The notes under the pieces: model-generated
The model's database searches: none
The model's input: only the letters and a program-made list of their open reading frames with translations
Told to the model about the DNA's origin: nothing
Origin: a virus
Length of the DNA: 27,059 nucleotides
Reading direction: 5' to 3' (one strand)
IMG/VR virus record: IMGVR_UViG_3300008448_000504
Location: 1 to 27,059 of that record
Shown: positions 15,262-23,635 of the stretch, piece by piece
Numbering within the stretch: position 1 is the stretch's first letter
How the letters are laid out: each line of letters starts with the position of its first letter
Made by a program: the position numbers and the translations under genes

Positions 15262-15402
15262 CACATCTAAATAATAAGAAGTTTTGAAACCTGGAAATGG
15301 GTGAAAAGAAATTTGTTCTAAAATTGATCTATTAGTAATTCGTTGTCCATCGGGACCAAACGCAATAAAACTGTCGCCGGTAAAATGAACTTCAACTCTC
15401 AT
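15193..15402 (-). CDS. Unknown 69-residue protein with repeated C-terminal tail
   Basis: The gene follows directly on the structural gene (start at 15402, structural stop at 15403), so it is probably co-expressed with it late. The sequence (MRVEVHFTGDSFIAFGPDGQ...) looks beta-rich. The last residues (EQLNIYTNITTQKK) repeat the tail of the sulfotransferase-like protein. It may be an accessory structural protein or chaperone; I cannot identify it. Confidence 0.65.
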   Translation of the reverse strand: MRVEVHFTGDSFIAFGPDGQRITNRSILEQISFHPFPGFKTSYYLDVNANIPEEPEQLNIYTNITTQKK

Positions 15403-17010
15403 TTAGTAAATTTCACGCCACTGGACTGTTGCGCCCACTTGCGTACTTTGGCTATTACTTAAATTTGTAATTACAACGGCATAGATTTCACTGTCGGTGC
15501 TGTCGTAGTTTTGTACAATATAATTCTTCTTGGCATTGCTGGGCGTATCAATCGGAGTAGTGCTACCACTACCATTGGATGTGCCGGCAGGTGCATAACC
15601 AGATATTAAAATGTCGCCCCCAGAAAATGCTGTTGCTGTGGCATTGTACTGCACACCACTATCGGTGTCAAGGTCTACCCAAGTATTACCTGTTAATGCT
15701 GCCTGATTTGGTAGCTTAACAACTTTGAAATAAATGTTTTCAGATGTGGTAAACACACTTAGATTTTGTAATCTTGCAATGATTCGGTTATGGTCATAAC
15801 CTCTAAAAGTATTCTTGAGTCTTATAGCGAACACAGGGACAGTAGCATTAGAGGCTATAGTTCTTAGTGTACCATTGTTACCCATGGCCCAATCGATACC
15901 GGATTCATTATAACCACCTTCTGACATCACAGTTGTACAGATTTGGTCAAAGTAGCTACCTGTGGTTGTGCCAACGTTCTGTATTTCACATCGTACTGGA
16001 AGATTTGGATTGCTCATGTAAACAGTTGCTAAGTTATCGCTGTGGCGGAAAGTATGACATAAGATATATTCACTATCGTGGACGAAACCACAACGAACTT
16101 GACCTACTCCCAACCATTGGAAGTCACACCACCAAAGTTGTGTTTTGGTAATGTCTAAATCCCATCCGCTTGGACCACTACCATCAACTGGATCACCATT
16201 CCAACCAGTATCGCCTGGACCATACACACCACCTTCTTGGCTGATGCGTACATCAACAGGACTGCCAGTTACATAACTACGCACCACCAAAGCCAGTGTA
16301 CCATCGCCTGCTTGTTCGAGGAAAATACCATTACGGTCATCAAAATAACCTGTGCGTTTAGTAACATTGGATACAGCATTATAAAAATTAAATGATGCTA
16401 GTATCATCTGACTCTTACCGGGCATATAGTGATGATAGAATTTGGTTTGGTGTACTGCTCTACTTGAACTATTAGAAGTAGTGGATAGTCTTGCACAAGC
16501 CTGATTGTTTTGGAATGCAATATTGCCACCATTGACCATATAGTCAATGAAGTTAGGATCTAGGCCGTATAAGTGTTTATAGTCACCCAGTGTATAAGGT
16601 TCGCTAACACGCAATCTACCAAATGCATCATTGCCACCAAGTAGAGGTTGTGTTACAACATTTCCTGATACCACCCACGGACTTGTTGTTTGGCTAACAT
16701 TAATGTTACCACCAGTAACAGTTGCGTTTACATTACCAGTAACGCCAACATTACCGTCTACTGTAATACTATTGCCGCCATCTGTTATAATAACAGTACC
16801 GGTAACATTTGCATTAATACTACCGCTGTTAACTGTTACATTTACGGGATTGGTAGTTGGGTTATCAACGGTAACATTACTAACAATAACATCGCCTTCT
16901 AAGCTGATGCCGTCAACGTGAGTGCGTATAACGGGCTCACCGCTAGCATTGTATTTCATTGAGTTGTGTAAATCACGCAACTCTTTATCTAATGGATGGT
17001 TATAAGACAT
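15403..17010 (-). CDS. Virion structural / tail-fibre-type protein
   Basis: This 535-residue protein starts with a short helical segment (HPLDKELRDLHNSMKY). It continues with a Val/Thr/Asn/Gly repeat region (about 40-115, units such as GNVNATVTGGNINV) typical of a beta-helical fibre shaft. From about 120 there is a large aromatic-rich domain (QPLLGGNDAFGRLRVSEPYT; YYLYGL-type and LWWCDFQWLGVGQVRCGF segments) that resembles a virion protein domain found in several large marine phages. No signal peptide. The gene has its own GATAAATA late box and a hairpin over the ribosome site. Exact place in the virion unknown. Confidence 0.75.
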   Translation of the reverse strand: MSYNHPLDKELRDLHNSMKYNASGEPVIRTHVDGISLEGDVIVSNVTVDNPTTNPVNVTVNSGSINANVTGTVIITDGGNSITVDGNVGVTGNVNATVTGGNINVSQTTSPWVVSGNVVTQPLLGGNDAFGRLRVSEPYTLGDYKHLYGLDPNFIDYMVNGGNIAFQNNQACARLSTTSNSSSRAVHQTKFYHHYMPGKSQMILASFNFYNAVSNVTKRTGYFDDRNGIFLEQAGDGTLALVVRSYVTGSPVDVRISQEGGVYGPGDTGWNGDPVDGSGPSGWDLDITKTQLWWCDFQWLGVGQVRCGFVHDSEYILCHTFRHSDNLATVYMSNPNLPVRCEIQNVGTTTGSYFDQICTTVMSEGGYNESGIDWAMGNNGTLRTIASNATVPVFAIRLKNTFRGYDHNRIIARLQNLSVFTTSENIYFKVVKLPNQAALTGNTWVDLDTDSGVQYNATATAFSGGDILISGYAPAGTSNGSGSTTPIDTPSNAKKNYIVQNYDSTDSEIYAVVITNLSNSQSTQVGATVQWREIY

Positions 17011-17011
17011 A

Positions 17012-17041
17012 ATAGTAGTACCTCTCCCTGGGTACTACTAT
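17012..17041 (-). promoter_or_regulatory. 11-bp hairpin enclosing the ribosome site of the structural gene
   Basis: In mRNA sense the stem ATAGTAGTACC / GGTACTACTAT is a perfect 11-bp inverted repeat with the 8-nt loop CAGGGAGA, which contains the Shine-Dalgarno (AGGGAGA). The ATG follows at 17010. The stem would hide the ribosome site in read-through transcripts. Confidence 0.75.
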
Positions 17042-17046
17042 TTATC
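17039..17046 (-). promoter_or_regulatory. Late promoter box GATAAATA before the structural gene
   Basis: The octamer GATAAATA matches the T4 late consensus TATAAATA in seven of eight bases. By T4 spacing, transcription would begin near 17033, inside the 5' arm of the hairpin at 17012-17041. Confidence 0.65.
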
Positions 17047-17062
17047 TAAATTTAGAACTAAT

Positions 17063-17731
17063 TTAAGTGGCAATTTTTACGCGGTTAACCATTGTTTCCT
17101 TACCACCACTGTACTTACTAATTCCTTGGCTTTTTACATAGGCAGTAATATTAAGCTCGTCACCTATCTCTGCAATCCTTGTAGTGTTAAAGAATTTAAC
17201 AATATTCTTGTTTGATTCAGAACAGGTATACATGAAACTCATTGTGGATGGAATTTCTCGCACATGCTCAATCTTCAGATTAAACTCGCTGCGCTTGTTT
17301 AGTGTACCTACATAATCGCTGTTTTCAGACAGGGCTGCTTCTCGTTCAGTCCATTTATCTGCTTCTAGTTTACGACTATAGACATTTGGCAAACTAGCAG
17401 CAATACCTAACTTATCTTTGCCCACACGCTCAGCACCCACAAACTTTAGAACATTGGCTTCAAAGTCTGTCAACGCTCGTTCAAACGCTTTAAAGCTCAG
17501 CCCCCGCAGATAATCAATGATAGTTTCTGCAAGAACATAGTCCTTTTCATTTAGCTCAACCTTTTCATCGTTGAGAAAGTGATTGTACAAAATAGAGCTG
17601 TTAGGCGACTTAGGCTTTTCACCTTCAGCTAAGTTTTGATAAGAATCTCGTTTGATAAAGCCCTGTGCATCAAAAATTGCACAAGCAACGGCAACTACTT
17701 CCTTAGTAGGAAAATCAATTTCTGCACTCAT
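17063..17731 (-). CDS. Unknown 222-residue protein
   Basis: The protein has a helical N-terminal two-thirds (FPTKEVVAVACAIFDAQG; VLAETIIDYLRGLSFKAF) and a strand-rich C-terminus (LNITAYVKSQGISKYSGGKE, then a basic end) that might be a small OB-like domain. No membrane segment and no catalytic motif is visible. The start has a GAGAG ribosome site, and it follows the HAD gene by 12 bases in one transcription unit with the deaminase. Function not recognised. Confidence 0.7.
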   Translation of the reverse strand: MSAEIDFPTKEVVAVACAIFDAQGFIKRDSYQNLAEGEKPKSPNSSILYNHFLNDEKVELNEKDYVLAETIIDYLRGLSFKAFERALTDFEANVLKFVGAERVGKDKLGIAASLPNVYSRKLEADKWTEREAALSENSDYVGTLNKRSEFNLKIEHVREIPSTMSFMYTCSESNKNIVKFFNTTRIAEIGDELNITAYVKSQGISKYSGGKETMVNRVKIAT

Positions 17732-17743
17732 ATTAGTTCTCTC

Positions 17744-18337
17744 TTACTTAGTGATGATGTTATAAATTTCTTCCCAAGTCTTTACTACAGTAGCAGGACC
17801 CTTATAATCTAAATTATGTCCATGCTCAACCAGTAAAGTCTTGAAGCCACACCGGATACCGGCATCAGCATTTTCGGGCTTGTCTTCGATCCAATAGTTA
17901 CCCTTGTATACACGACCCAGCCGATCTAGTTCTTCGTCCTTGTCTGCACCTGTATCTAAACAAATCACATCAATAAAGATGTCACCAAACAGCTTCTTGA
18001 GATTTCGTATACGCAATTCTCGTGCGTACACATCCTTGCTCAAAGAAGTAACTGCTAGGAATTTGTATTTGTGTTTTTCTGCTAGTAGCCTTACATACTG
18101 TTGTGCATCTCGTACCGGAGGAAGGAAACCAATAGCAGCACTTTCGTTGAATAGTCGTACTAACTTATGTCCTTCATCCTTAGTAATACCATAACGGTCA
18201 CCGATGCTGTACAGCAGCTTATAACCATCAACAGGCTTATATCCGTGATGCTCCATCCACACCGAGAAGCCCTCTTCCCAGTCCAGCATAACTCCGTCAA
18301 TGTCTGTAAGGATAACCTTTTTCTTAAAGAATAACAA
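17744..18337 (-). CDS. HAD-superfamily phosphatase-like protein (TTG start)
   Basis: This 197-residue protein has the HAD motif I ILTDIDGVMLD (Asp12/Asp14), a motif II candidate LAVTSLSKDV near 94-103, and a motif III/IV-like segment NYWIEDKPENADAG near 157-170. It resembles phage and bacterial 5'-nucleotidase or polynucleotide-phosphatase type HAD proteins; the substrate is open. No ATG lies before motif I. The best start is TTG at 18337 with AGGGAG six bases upstream, so I accept the rare start. It sits behind a sigma70-like promoter and may belong to nucleotide metabolism with the deaminase next door. Confidence 0.75.
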   Translation of the reverse strand: MLFFKKKVILTDIDGVMLDWEEGFSVWMEHHGYKPVDGYKLLYSIGDRYGITKDEGHKLVRLFNESAAIGFLPPVRDAQQYVRLLAEKHKYKFLAVTSLSKDVYARELRIRNLKKLFGDIFIDVICLDTGADKDEELDRLGRVYKGNYWIEDKPENADAGIRCGFKTLLVEHGHNLDYKGPATVVKTWEEIYNIITK

Positions 18338-18362
18338 ACCAAACTCCCTAACTTATATTAGT

Positions 18363-18390
18363 ATTTTAGCATCATTAGCTACAATGTCAA
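18363..18390 (-). promoter_or_regulatory. Sigma70-like promoter before the HAD gene
   Basis: On the minus strand TTGACA (18385-18390) is followed after 16 bases by TAAAAT (18363-18368). The leader to the TTG start is about 19 bases and contains AGGGAG. Confidence 0.6.
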
Positions 18391-18396
18391 GTATAT

Positions 18397-18708
18397 TCAG
18401 GTATGTTCTATAATTTCAATGCCAGCAGATTCGATGGCACTCATACATACTGGACAGGGTTTGGCCAATGCAGGCCGACCTTTTTTGTCCCACCTAGATA
18501 CAAAGATTTTATGCGCTCTGCTAAGATCCTTGCATTTTACAATAGCATGAATCTCAGCATGAAGAAACTGTTTGTCAGGCATACCTGCTTTTGCAGCATG
18601 TAGTGCCTGTAACGGGTGCGTCTTAATATAACTGTTTTGTCCAACAGATATAACTTTACCACGCTTGTCATATATGACGGCAGTAAGAGCCTGTTTAGTA
18701 GTGGACAT
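18397..18708 (-). CDS. Cytidine/deoxycytidylate deaminase-family protein
   Basis: This 103-residue protein has the zinc deaminase motifs: His50-Ala-Glu52 (LHAEIHA) and Pro84-Cys85-x-x-Cys88 (KPCPVCMSA). The family deaminates cytosine or other bases in nucleosides or nucleotides. This copy is short but has all catalytic residues. The substrate (dCMP, cytidine or another base) cannot be fixed. It has its own promoter and lies just upstream of the HAD gene. Confidence 0.8.
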   Translation of the reverse strand: MSTTKQALTAVIYDKRGKVISVGQNSYIKTHPLQALHAAKAGMPDKQFLHAEIHAIVKCKDLSRAHKIFVSRWDKKGRPALAKPCPVCMSAIESAGIEIIEHT

Positions 18709-18739
18709 CAGATATGTTCTTCCCTAACACCTACTAGTA

Positions 18740-18745
18740 TATAAT
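18740..18745 (+). promoter_or_regulatory. Possible -10 box for the plus-strand gene
   Basis: TATAAT on the plus strand lies within the divergent promoter of the deaminase gene. The -35 region at 17-base spacing (TTCTTC) is poor, so this is tentative. Confidence 0.3.
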
Positions 18746-18768
18746 AACATCTTTAGGACGTTTGTCAA
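18741..18768 (-). promoter_or_regulatory. Sigma70-like promoter of the deaminase gene
   Basis: On the minus strand TTGACA (18763-18768) is followed after 16 bases by TATTAT (18741-18746); a TATACT at 18736-18741 is an alternative at 21 bases. The region is shared with the divergent plus-strand gene. Confidence 0.55.
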
Positions 18769-18817
18769 CCATTCCGTGAACTTTAGAAAAGTACTAGAAA
18801 AAGGGTTAAATAACTGT

Positions 18818-19405
18818 ATGAAAATGACCTCTAGTCTTCTTAGTTATCCCGTTTTTCCTGATTGGGTATTTGAGGGGGAATTACAAATAGATGATAATGT
18901 AGCTGATGCAATATTAAAAGAAGTTCAAGCCAGCAGAACATCACAGTATTTTCACAACGCAAACTTTGGTTGGATCACTAATAAAAATATTACCTTAGGA
19001 AAAAACATCGCCAAGTTAAATTCTCTAATTGGTAATATGTTTGTGGAAAATGCTGCTTCTCATTTTAGAATTAAAAAAGAAGATTGGACAGATATTGAAA
19101 TTTGCGAGACTTGGACCATGGGTATTAAACCAGGACATAATTTCCCGCAATCAGTACATAGACATCGCTGGTACCATTCTGTGCTTTTTCTAAAAGCAGA
19201 AGAAAACAGTACTAGTTTGTATCTCGATCAATACGGGCCTAAACTATATGCTTGCCCGCCCCGAATTCAAAGCAGTGAACATTTTGTTGCAGCAAAGACA
19301 AATAAGATTGTTTATTTTCCTGCCCACATACCTTGGGGCATAACATCAAACTCATCCGACCAAGACTGCATTATTTGTTGCAATAGTTTTGTGATAAAAC
19401 AATAA
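18818..19405 (+). CDS. Possible 2OG-Fe(II) oxygenase-like protein, only plus-strand gene
   Basis: The open frame starts with GTG at 18776, but the ATG at 18818 is the first start with a ribosome site (AAGGG about 12 bases upstream), so I place the start there (195 residues). The C-terminal half has the layout of the small 2OG-oxygenase/cupin fold. SVHRHRWYHSVLFLKAE would be the first iron-binding strand, with H-x-H rather than H-x-D. NKIVYFPAHIPWGITSNS would be the strand with the distal His. This is a weaker match than the other oxygenases here. It is transcribed against all neighbours and ends 3 bases before a hairpin terminator, so it looks like an inserted unit. Confidence 0.6.
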   Translation: MKMTSSLLSYPVFPDWVFEGELQIDDNVADAILKEVQASRTSQYFHNANFGWITNKNITLGKNIAKLNSLIGNMFVENAASHFRIKKEDWTDIEICETWTMGIKPGHNFPQSVHRHRWYHSVLFLKAEENSTSLYLDQYGPKLYACPPRIQSSEHFVAAKTNKIVYFPAHIPWGITSNSSDQDCIICCNSFVIKQ

Positions 19406-19407
19406 AA

Positions 19408-19433
19408 AGAAAGGGGCCTTTTGACCCCTTTCT
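19408..19433. terminator. Bidirectional hairpin terminator between convergent genes
   Basis: A perfect 9-bp stem AGAAAGGGG/CCCCTTTCT with an 8-nt loop lies between the plus-strand gene (stop at 19405) and the minus-strand fibre gene (stop at 19456). Read on the minus strand, the stem is followed by TTTTATTGTTTT, a good U-tract, so it mainly ends the fibre transcript. The plus-strand side has only a weak T run. Confidence 0.85.
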
Positions 19434-19455
19434 AAACTCCCCATCCCGAGAAGTG

Positions 19456-22400
19456 TTATACTACGTACTTGTAGTGTACAGTTGCTACTAAGCTACCGCC
19501 TGTTACAACAGAAGCTGTTGTACCATCGCTTTGCTTGAACTGTACTACAACACCTGCATTCTTTGTAAGTGTTGTATCACCATCTAGTTCAATAATATAT
19601 GTACCTGCTGTACCTGCATCAGCATCGTCAGCTGCAACTAGTGTTGTACCGCTACCACCATTTTCCTTAACTAGGATATGGTTGAAGCTACCACCACTGA
19701 ATGCTGTACCTACCTTGATTACAACCTTGTCAACATAGTATGTACGGTTGCTTACATTTGGTACTGTACCAACTGTGAAGCTGCTTGCGCTGCTGTTAGC
19801 AGTGAATGTACCACGAAGTAGTAAACCATCACCGCCGTTGTTAGTAACATAATCAACTACCGCTGCTGAAGTTGGAATTGTTGTATCATTGTCGTTGTTA
19901 GCAATGCCATCAGCTTCGTTAACAAACTTGGTAATTGAAATGCTGTTGCCAGTATCTGTTAGTGTACCAAATGCAACATCACCTGTTACAGCAAGGTTAC
20001 CGCTGATTGAACCACTGGCTGCTGTTAGATCACCTAGTGTTAAGTCTTCTGTACCCAGGCTCCATGTATTAGCAGGTGTATAAACAAGCTGCTTCATGCT
20101 GCCGCCAACATTAGCTTCAAAGCCTACGTTAGCACCAGTTGTACCGTTGCTGTTTACACGGAAGATTGCATCAGCAGTCTGAACAGTTGTTGAATCAACA
20201 ATTGTTTGTGTACCTTGAACGGTTAAGTTACCAGTAATAATTGCATCACCATTAACATTAACTGTAGCGGCTGTAATATCATTTGACAGCAATGAGCCTG
20301 TGATAGCTAAGTTGTTTGTAACAGTTAGGTTGTTACCAATTGTAACGTTAGCTGGTAAGCCAACGGTTATTGTTTGACCACTTACGCTGGTTTCAACTTC
20401 ATTAGCTGTACCAGCAACGGTTAATGTTTGACTGTCTAGGTCAACACTAGCTGTACCGGTGTCACCAGCAATGTCTAAGTTAGTTGCGCCTAGTTGTGCA
20501 TCAACATAACTCTTAACTGCGGCTGTTGTTGCGACTGAGGTGTTGTTTGGTGTAGCAAATGCACCGTCTGTTGACCAATCTGTGATTGTCACAGCACCGT
20601 CGTTTAAGCCACCAAATGCAACGTTACCGCTGAAGTTACCATTAACTGCGCCAGTTAGCGACCCACCTGATAATGTAGCTGTGCCATCTTTTAGCGCACC
20701 TGCTTGTACATTACCACTGAATGTGCCATGAACTGCACTTGTGATATTGCCATCAGTAATTGTTAGTACACCGTCAGTGAATGAATCAGCTGTCATTGAA
20801 CCGTTGATTGAAACATTAGGTGTTAGCGCAAATGTAACGCTGTTGTTTGCAATGGTTGTTTGAATTTGGTTTGTAGTACCAGCAAAGTCTAGTACCTCGC
20901 CTACATTAACTGTATCGTTAGCACCAACGTCACCACTGATATCAAAGCTGGTTGAAATTGTTACATTACTTGCGGCTGTTAGTCGACCTTGTGCATCAAC
21001 AGTAATTTGTGGAATTTGTGTTGCACTACCAAATACACCGGCAGTTACCGTTGTGTTATCTAGATCAACTGTTACGCTGTTATTAGCAATGGTTGTTGTT
21101 AAACCAACACCACCAGCAACAGTTAGTGTTTCACCACCGTTAACGGTATCTGTACCACCAACATCGCCCGCAATATTGAAGTTTGTTGCTACAGCAATGT
21201 TACTAGCAGCAGTAATACGACCCTGTGCATCTACAGTAAACTGTGGAATATCTGTTGAACTACCATATACACCTGCTGTTACAGCGGTATTATCTAAGTT
21301 AACTGTTACAGTATTAGCTGTTACTGCTGATGTTAGACCAACACCACCTGCAACAGTTAGTGTTTCAGTTAGCAAGTTAATGCCATCTGTACCACTATCA
21401 CCTGCAATGTTTAATGTTGTTGCAATATTAGCATTACTTGCGGCAGTTAAACGACCTTGTGCATCAACTGTGATGATTGGAATCTGTGATGTACTACCGT
21501 AAACACCTGCTGTTACCGCAGTATTGTCTAGATCAACTGTTACTGCATTGGCTGTAATTGTTGATGTTAAACCAACACCACCTAGTACGCTTAATGTTTC
21601 ACCACCATCAATTCTTGTTGCACTACCTGTATCACCTGCTAGATCAAAGAATGTTGAAATTGCAATGTTGCTGGCTGCTGTAACACGGCCTTTTGAGTCA
21701 ACTGTGAATTGTGGAATATGAGTTGCATCACCATATACACCAGCAGTTACCGCAGTATTAGCTAGTGTTAGGGATAGGTCAACGTTGGCGTTACCTTGGT
21801 AAGCTACTGCACTAGCAGTTGCATCGCCTGATGCGCTAAAATAAGTTGTTGTGCTTAGGAATGCAGCACCACCTGAGACATTACCAAAGATTGTATCTAC
21901 TTCAACGTTAGCTAGAGTAAATGTAGCATTGGCTGTATCAATGTATACACATGCATCTGGTTCTGGAACATACTTGTGGAAGAACTTAAAGCGGCCGTCA
22001 CTTGCATCGCGGAACAAACCAGCGTGAGCATATGTGCCATCATTATAGTTACCAACAAAGCCTAGATCTGGGTTAGCAACATTACTGTTAGCATTCAAGT
22101 AGATCATGTTATCATCTACTTCAAGTGTTGTTACATTAAGTGTTACAACATTACCGCCAACGGTTAAGTTACCATCAATTTGTAAATCACCATCAGCAGT
22201 GATACTACCATTAGCATGTAGGTTACCGCTGATGATCGGATTGTTTACTAGGCCAACTGTAACTGTATTATTTGTTACAGCGGTTTCAATTTCGTTTGCT
22301 GTACCGCTAACAGTTAATGTTTCACCAACATTAAATGTGTCTGTACCGGTATCACCTGCAATATCAAAGCTAGTTGAAATGCTTACATTGCTTGCGCTTG

Positions 22401-23577
22401 TAACACGACCTTGTGCATCAACAGTAATTTGTGGAATCTGTGAAGTGCTACCATATACACCTGCTGTTACAGCGGTATTATCTAAGTCAACTGTGATACT
22501 GTTGTTAGCAATGGTTGTTGTTAAACCAACACCACCGGAAACGGTAAGTGTTTCACCGCCATTAACTGTATCGTTAGTACCAACATCACCTGCAATACCA
22601 AAACTTGTTGAAATAGTAATGTTACTTGCTGCTGTAATACGACCTTGTGCATCAACAGTAAATTGTGGAATTTCTGATGTACTGCCATATACGCCTGCTG
22701 TTACCGCAGTATTGTCTAGGTTAACAGTTACAGTATTAGCTGTTACTGCTGATGTTAAACCTACACCACCAAGTACATTTAATGTATCAGTTAGTAGATC
22801 AATTCCATCTGTACCACTGTCACCTGCAACATTTAATGTTGTTGCAATTGAAATGTTACTTGCTGCTGTAATGCGACCCTTTGAGTCAACTGTAAACTGT
22901 GGAATATTTGTTGCGCTGCCATATGTACCTGCTGTAACTGCTGTATTAGCTAGTGTTAGCGATAGGTTAACGTTGGCATTGCCTTGATATGCAACTGCTG
23001 ATGCACTAGCATCGCCTGAAGCACTGAAATAAGTTGTTGTGGTTAGGAATGCAGCACCACCGGTGATGTTACCAATAAATCCTGAAGTTGCTTCAATCCA
23101 AGTACCTGTAACATTAGCTGCGCTAGATGCGCCAATAACTGTACCGTTAATTGCGCCGCCTGTGATTGCAACATTGTTGGCTGCTTGAGTAGCAAGGTTA
23201 CCAAGTCCTAGGTTAATTCGTGCATTAGCTGCATCGCCTGCACCAGTACCACCGTTAGTAAGTGGGAGAATACCACTAACGAAACTGGTATTAGCTAGGT
23301 CAATATTGCCAACGGATGCAACGCCACCGGTCCATTTTTGGACGCCTGTTGAGCTGCTAAAGTCCTGTCCAGTACCACCATAAGCAGCACCAATAATACT
23401 ACCGTTCCAAGTACCAGAAGTAAGAGTACCAACTCTTAAATCTTCTAGTGTTGTACCGTCGGATTGTGTTAGATCAAACCTACCGTTCGCGCTGTCGTAT
23501 TTTAAGCGTCCACCGCTCTTGCCCATTTGGACATCTGCTGCCAAACCCTTGATACCAAAATTCTTAATATCAGCCAT
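19456..23577 (-). CDS. Giant repetitive tail-fibre protein
   Basis: The protein has 1373 residues. It begins with a short virion-attachment-like segment (MADIKNFGIKGLAADVQMGK). Next is the phage-fibre motif GGTG...AR.NLGL at about 109-126. Seven copies of a 78-residue unit (T-A-V-T-A-G-V-Y-G ... T-V-D-A-Q-G-R) follow at residues 212, 290 and 368, then 608, 686, 764 and 842. Between the blocks is a globular insert (about 450-560). The C-terminal part has further beta repeats and a final domain of about 120 residues. It is rich in Gly, Thr, Asn, Val and Ala and nearly lacks Cys. It has its own late box and a GGGAG ribosome site. It is likely an adhesin or fibre shaft that reads host surface glycans. 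Confidence 0.85.
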   Translation of the reverse strand: MADIKNFGIKGLAADVQMGKSGGRLKYDSANGRFDLTQSDGTTLEDLRVGTLTSGTWNGSIIGAAYGGTGQDFSSSTGVQKWTGGVASVGNIDLANTSFVSGILPLTNGGTGAGDAANARINLGLGNLATQAANNVAITGGAINGTVIGASSAANVTGTWIEATSGFIGNITGGAAFLTTTTYFSASGDASASAVAYQGNANVNLSLTLANTAVTAGTYGSATNIPQFTVDSKGRITAASNISIATTLNVAGDSGTDGIDLLTDTLNVLGGVGLTSAVTANTVTVNLDNTAVTAGVYGSTSEIPQFTVDAQGRITAASNITISTSFGIAGDVGTNDTVNGGETLTVSGGVGLTTTIANNSITVDLDNTAVTAGVYGSTSQIPQITVDAQGRVTSASNVSISTSFDIAGDTGTDTFNVGETLTVSGTANEIETAVTNNTVTVGLVNNPIISGNLHANGSITADGDLQIDGNLTVGGNVVTLNVTTLEVDDNMIYLNANSNVANPDLGFVGNYNDGTYAHAGLFRDASDGRFKFFHKYVPEPDACVYIDTANATFTLANVEVDTIFGNVSGGAAFLSTTTYFSASGDATASAVAYQGNANVDLSLTLANTAVTAGVYGDATHIPQFTVDSKGRVTAASNIAISTFFDLAGDTGSATRIDGGETLSVLGGVGLTSTITANAVTVDLDNTAVTAGVYGSTSQIPIITVDAQGRLTAASNANIATTLNIAGDSGTDGINLLTETLTVAGGVGLTSAVTANTVTVNLDNTAVTAGVYGSSTDIPQFTVDAQGRITAASNIAVATNFNIAGDVGGTDTVNGGETLTVAGGVGLTTTIANNSVTVDLDNTTVTAGVFGSATQIPQITVDAQGRLTAASNVTISTSFDISGDVGANDTVNVGEVLDFAGTTNQIQTTIANNSVTFALTPNVSINGSMTADSFTDGVLTITDGNITSAVHGTFSGNVQAGALKDGTATLSGGSLTGAVNGNFSGNVAFGGLNDGAVTITDWSTDGAFATPNNTSVATTAAVKSYVDAQLGATNLDIAGDTGTASVDLDSQTLTVAGTANEVETSVSGQTITVGLPANVTIGNNLTVTNNLAITGSLLSNDITAATVNVNGDAIITGNLTVQGTQTIVDSTTVQTADAIFRVNSNGTTGANVGFEANVGGSMKQLVYTPANTWSLGTEDLTLGDLTAASGSISGNLAVTGDVAFGTLTDTGNSISITKFVNEADGIANNDNDTTIPTSAAVVDYVTNNGGDGLLLRGTFTANSSASSFTVGTVPNVSNRTYYVDKVVIKVGTAFSGGSFNHILVKENGGSGTTLVAADDADAGTAGTYIIELDGDTTLTKNAGVVVQFKQSDGTTASVVTGGSLVATVHYKYVV
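20821..21756 (-). repeat. Block 2 of the fibre repeat: four 234-bp units
   Basis: Residues 608-919 of the giant fibre contain four units starting at 608, 686, 764 and 842, exactly 78 residues (234 bp) apart. Units 5-7 match units 1-3 of block 1 one by one. The fourth unit of this block extends into unique sequence. Confidence 0.85.
22243..22944 (-). repeat. Block 1 of the fibre repeat: three 234-bp units
   Basis: Residues 212-445 of the giant fibre contain three units starting at 212, 290 and 368. The lead-in before the first unit (GGAAFLTTTTYFSASGDA, residues 173-190) is repeated before block 2 (residues 569-586). Confidence 0.85.
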
Positions 23578-23622
23578 TTTCAGACTCTCCCAGACTTGTT
23601 ATTGAATAGCTATTGCTTTGTT

Positions 23623-23630
23623 TATTTATC
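23623..23630 (-). promoter_or_regulatory. Late promoter box GATAAATA before the giant fibre
   Basis: The octamer is identical to those at 17039-17046 and 1116-1123 and seven of eight bases match the T4 late consensus. It stands 46 bases before the fibre ATG. A palindrome AATAGCTATT lies in the leader. Confidence 0.6.
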
Positions 23631-23635
23631 AATCT

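Noticed and set aside
18160-18342. Alternative 60-codon minus frame overlapping the HAD start
   Set aside because: It is out of frame with the HAD motif, has no recognisable content and would start at a non-ATG codon without better spacing.
20821-22944. Regularly spaced repeats that could recall a CRISPR array
   Set aside because: The repeat is 234 bp, keeps an open reading frame throughout and has no short repeat/spacer pattern; it is a protein repeat.
22106-22987. Long plus-strand open frame (293 codons) and several others opposite the fibre genes
   Set aside because: They are mirror images of the repetitive, Thr/Val/Asn-rich fibre codons, have no ribosome site, and read as low-complexity Val/Pro/Ser/Leu sequence.
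23590-23610. Palindrome AATAGCTATT in the fibre leader as an operator or hairpin
   Set aside because: It has no loop and only 5 bp per arm, and nothing similar is found before other late genes.
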